Assembly: GCA_031256125.1 (NCBI GenBank)
Contig: JAIRRE010000012.1
Span: 1-5,373, forward strand
Source of the DNA: Burkholderiaceae bacterium
GTDB lineage: Bacteria; Pseudomonadota; Gammaproteobacteria; Burkholderiales; Burkholderiaceae_C
Length of the DNA stretch: 5,373 bases
Reading direction: 5' to 3'
The notes under the pieces were generated by a model. The model was not told the DNA's origin and did not search any database. It saw only the letters and a program-made list of their open reading frames with translations. The position numbers and the translations under genes were made by a program. Shown piece after piece: positions 4,045 through 5,373 of the stretch. Numbering within the stretch: position 1 is the first letter of the stretch; each line of letters begins with the position of its first letter.

Positions 4045-5373
4045 ATGGGCAAGAGTGCCGAAACTTCCCCCGGCCTGTTGAGCAAGGTGGTTAAATTTAT
4101 CAATAACCCGACTACCGACTGGGGTAATCTGGACCAGCTTAGCCCGCCGGACTCGGGCCAATCGCGCCAGGCGCTCAAAGAGATGATCGAGCGCAAACGC
4201 CGCAACGACATCGTGCGCAAGCACGAATTCGACATGCTGCGCAATATCCGTCATAAGGGCCGGCGCGACGATGTGCTCGAAACGATGGAACTGACATCGT
4301 CCTACACCAGCACCCAACTGGCCCAGTCCTACGGCGCTGAAAATTCCGACCGGCAGGACAGCGGAGGCAACCCGCGCGCCCAAACTCTGCGCAAGATCGA
4401 CGAAATCGAAGCGCAGTTGTCGCACAGTTGGTTTCGCAGAGGCGGGGGTGATACGCACTCGCCCTCGTCACGATTGGCGTTGGAGCAGTCGATGGCGCCT
4501 CCTTCCGCTGTTGCCACTTCGGCCACAACGGGCGCTCGCCCGCCCGCGACCGCATTCATGGGCGAGCAGGGTGTCCGGGATTCCGCGCCGGCGCCGAACT
4601 TTGTGCCTGCGTCGTTGCCCGTCGGCGCCGGCGTGCTGGGCCAGCCCAGGCTCAATCGTCCCCCTCCTGCCGCTCCCAAGCCGCTTTACCGTCCACCGCC
4701 GCCATCCACGCCGGAGCCTAACCAGAAATCCGAGCGGCCATCCCCACCGAATGGGCTGGATCTGCCCGTGTTGACGCAAACGTACCAGCCGCAACCCGAT
4801 CACCGTGACTCGCTCAAAGCGGCGCTGCCCAGTCAGCCCCTGCCGCCTGGGCCGTCGGTTGCGCAGCGCCAGACACCCGCAAAGCCCGCGCCACGCCCCA
4901 AGTGGGCCGATTCCACGCTCGATGGTCTGACCGCCTACAGCGGGCCGGGTGAAATTGATTTGGATGAATTCACCGCTTCCGGGTTCAAGCGCCGGCCCTC
5001 AGCCTCGCCGCCCGCCGCCAGTGACGCGCCTGCGCCGCGCCTGAATCCTTTACTGCCCATGCCGGGCGCTGAAGAGTTGCGCGCGCCTTTTGCTCCGCCC
5101 GAAATGGCGTCCCGCTCGCCCACTCCGCTTGGAGGCAAACCGCGCCGCGCCGCCGCAGTTTATGAAGATGAGTTGGCGGGCAGCATGGAGGTGCTGACGC
5201 TGCGCAATGACTCGGAGATCGAGGAAGCAGCCATTTCCTTTGCCAACGGCGACGAAGCGGCGGCCGAGTTGACGCTACTCAAATTGGTGGGTGCGGGCGG
5301 CAGCCGCCGTCAGGACGTGAATGCCTGGCTGGCGCTGTTCGATCTGTATCGCGTCACCGGCAAGGCTGATGCG
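4045..5373 (+). CDS. Uncharacterised Burkholderiales-type proline-rich protein, 5' part (possible STAS-domain family)
   Basis: An open frame of 443 codons with no stop runs off the window. Residues 1-130 are a compact, charged N-terminal region. It opens with a hydrophobic/basic stretch (GLLSKVVKFINNPTTDW, 10-26) and continues with likely helices rich in Arg/Lys/Glu, including KRRNDIVRKHEFDMLRNIR (51-69). Residues about 135-375 are a disordered Pro/Ala/Ser linker, with a short conserved-looking acidic patch (GEIDLDEFTASGFKRR, 302-317). Residues about 383-443 become helical: EIEEAAISFANGDEAAAELTLL (391-412), then a WLALFDLYRVTGK segment. This resembles the start of a TPR- or FimV-C-terminal-like unit. 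From memory, Burkholderiales genomes carry such a gene between dksA and hslV, often annotated as a STAS-domain protein; any STAS domain would lie beyond the window. No signal peptide is visible, so it is probably cytoplasmic. Its function is unknown. It is probably in an operon with dksA. Confidence 0.8.
   Translation, partial: MGKSAETSPGLLSKVVKFINNPTTDWGNLDQLSPPDSGQSRQALKEMIERKRRNDIVRKHEFDMLRNIRHKGRRDDVLETMELTSSYTSTQLAQSYGAENSDRQDSGGNPRAQTLRKIDEIEAQLSHSWFRRGGGDTHSPSSRLALEQSMAPPSAVATSATTGARPPATAFMGEQGVRDSAPAPNFVPASLPVGAGVLGQPRLNRPPPAAPKPLYRPPPPSTPEPNQKSERPSPPNGLDLPVLTQTYQPQPDHRDSLKAALPSQPLPPGPSVAQRQTPAKPAPRPKWADSTLDGLTAYSGPGEIDLDEFTASGFKRRPSASPPAASDAPAPRLNPLLPMPGAEELRAPFAPPEMASRSPTPLGGKPRRAAAVYEDELAGSMEVLTLRNDSEIEEAAISFANGDEAAAELTLLKLVGAGGSRRQDVNAWLALFDLYRVTGKADA

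Noticed and set aside
4175..4803. Several overlapping frames on both strands inside the last gene
   Set aside because: They are shadows of the single open frame that begins at 4045, which has a good ribosome site and runs without a stop to the window end.

Overview
The window looks like chromosomal DNA of a GC-rich betaproteobacterium, most likely Burkholderiales and near the Comamonadaceae. This rests on protein resemblance and gene order recalled from the families, not on a database search. The main clues are a DksA with a long Lys/Ala/Pro N-terminus, the order CobW-family GTPase, dksA, then an uncharacterised proline-rich protein, and the style of the proteins.

Layout: (1) Bases 2-493 (+) are the 3' part of a nitronate monooxygenase-like flavoprotein gene whose 5' part lies outside the window. 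(2) A near-perfect hairpin at 501-529 sits between this gene and the convergent gene, and probably ends transcription from both sides. (3) Bases 544-1257 (-) encode a secreted protein with tandem WxxGxW motifs and an OmpA-type peptidoglycan-binding domain. (4) Bases 1258-1680 form a 423-base divergent spacer without a convincing gene. (5) Bases 1681-2727 (+) encode a COG0523/CobW GTPase with a 17-histidine metal-binding loop. (6) Bases 2728-2915 hold a good sigma70 promoter with a GC-rich discriminator and a structured leader. (7) Bases 2916-4001 (+) encode DksA with an acid-free, histone H1-like N-terminal tail of about 185 residues and a zinc-finger region that keeps only one of four cysteines. 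(8) Bases 4045-5373 (+) are the first 443 codons of a proline-rich protein that runs off the window, probably co-transcribed with dksA.

How they fit: the CobW GTPase is probably a zinc (or other metal) chaperone. DksA tunes RNA polymerase with ppGpp. A zinc-ligand-poor DksA beside a COG0523 GTPase recalls zinc-homeostasis clusters in other proteobacteria, but here the pairing may simply be the lineage's normal gene order. I see no mobile element, CRISPR array, rRNA or tRNA. No wholly new system is evident. The most noteworthy items are the architecture of DksA, its promoter and mononucleotide tracts, the uncharacterised downstream protein, and the small repeat clusters in the divergent spacer.
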